Shown in pieces: positions 47,814 through 47,863 of a DNA stretch of 47,863 bases. The DNA lies in assembly GCA_002412495.1 (NCBI GenBank), contig DHVE01000081.1, forward strand, positions 1 to 47,863, given 5' to 3'. Within the stretch, counting starts at the first letter, position 1, and every line of letters begins with the position of its first letter. A program made the translations under genes and the position numbers. Under the pieces are notes generated by a model that worked only from the letters and a program-made list of their open reading frames with translations, was not told where the DNA came from and ran no database searches. The DNA comes from Betaproteobacteria bacterium UBA5216 (lineage in GTDB: Bacteria > Pseudomonadota > Gammaproteobacteria > Burkholderiales > SG8-41).

Positions 47814-47863
47814 CTAATCCCCACCCCCTCCACCACCACACCCGCCACCCCCGCAACTGCTAC
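47814..47863 (-). CDS. C-terminus of a Cys/Gly-rich protein (partial, cut by window edge)
   Basis: Read from the right edge on the minus strand, one frame gives SSCGGGGCGGGGGGD and then TAG (47814-47816). Such SSCGGGGCGGGG tails are typical C-termini of exported or membrane proteins with Cys/Gly-rich ends. Only about 16 codons are in the window, so the frame is inferred. The 225 bases between it and the lipoprotein start (47589-47813) show no gene. Confidence 0.45.
   Translation of the reverse strand, partial: SSCGGGGCGGGGGGD

Overview
The window is chromosomal DNA of a Gram-negative proteobacterium, most likely a betaproteobacterium. The pointers are the long gyrA-serC-pheA-aroA-cmk-rpsA-ihfB gene order, the LPS core-heptose genes next to lapAB, an OmpA-type protein with the betaproteobacterial CVRTxEWTPARA region, and a tmRNA whose tag reads ANDERYSLAA. 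It is GC-rich with GC-biased third positions. There are no insertion sequences, integrases, rRNA genes or CRISPR arrays. I recognise 48 protein-coding genes (one cut by the right edge), three tRNAs and one tmRNA. Genus and species cannot be read from the sequence.

Layout. 1-3.4 kb: lysC followed by tRNA-Ser(GCU) on the minus strand, a small HTH gene, tRNA-Ser(UGA), and a BI-1/YccA membrane protein. 3.4-10 kb (minus): rlmD, a PolB-type 3'-5' exonuclease, cysM followed by a YdbH / small lipoprotein / YdbL envelope-lipid module, and an exported helix-hairpin-helix protein with a Lys/Ala/Asp repeat tail. 10-26.6 kb (minus): an almost unbroken run that in transcription order reads gyrA, serC, serA, pheA, hisC, tyrA, aroA, cmk, rpsA, ihfB, lapA, lapB, pyrF, rfaE1 (hldA), hldD. 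It joins serine, phenylalanine and tyrosine synthesis to nucleotide metabolism, translation and LPS assembly. 27-31.6 kb (plus): two OmpA-like proteins (one soluble or outer membrane, one lipoprotein), then the translationally coupled trio mtaD-ubiG-gph.

31.6-36.8 kb looks like an accessory islet around the tmRNA gene. It holds a REP-like hairpin element, two paralogous exported proteins of unknown family (31922-32842 and 35892-36728) that share an invariant His/Cys set, an exported protein with a methyltransferase-like fold, an alpha/beta-hydrolase lipoprotein, and a perfect 26-bp palindrome upstream of ssrA. 36.8-40.4 kb (minus) is a three-subunit molybdenum hydroxylase in FAD, Fe-S, Mo order. 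40.6-43.9 kb holds tRNA-Arg(ACG), a beta-hydroxyacid dehydrogenase, a tandem pair of unknown four-cysteine envelope proteins, and ispD. 44-46.9 kb (plus) holds a YidB/DUF937 protein and a complete AmmeMemoRadiSam triad (MEMO1-like, AMMECR1-like, radical SAM). The window ends with a lipoprotein gene and the C-terminus of a Cys/Gly-rich protein.

Most of the window is core metabolism that can be named confidently from motifs. The parts that look under-described are the tmRNA-flanking His/Cys paralogs, the tandem YYSKWKPRTC proteins, the exported methyltransferase-like protein, the Lys-rich HhH protein, and the palindrome and direct repeats in two intergenic regions.
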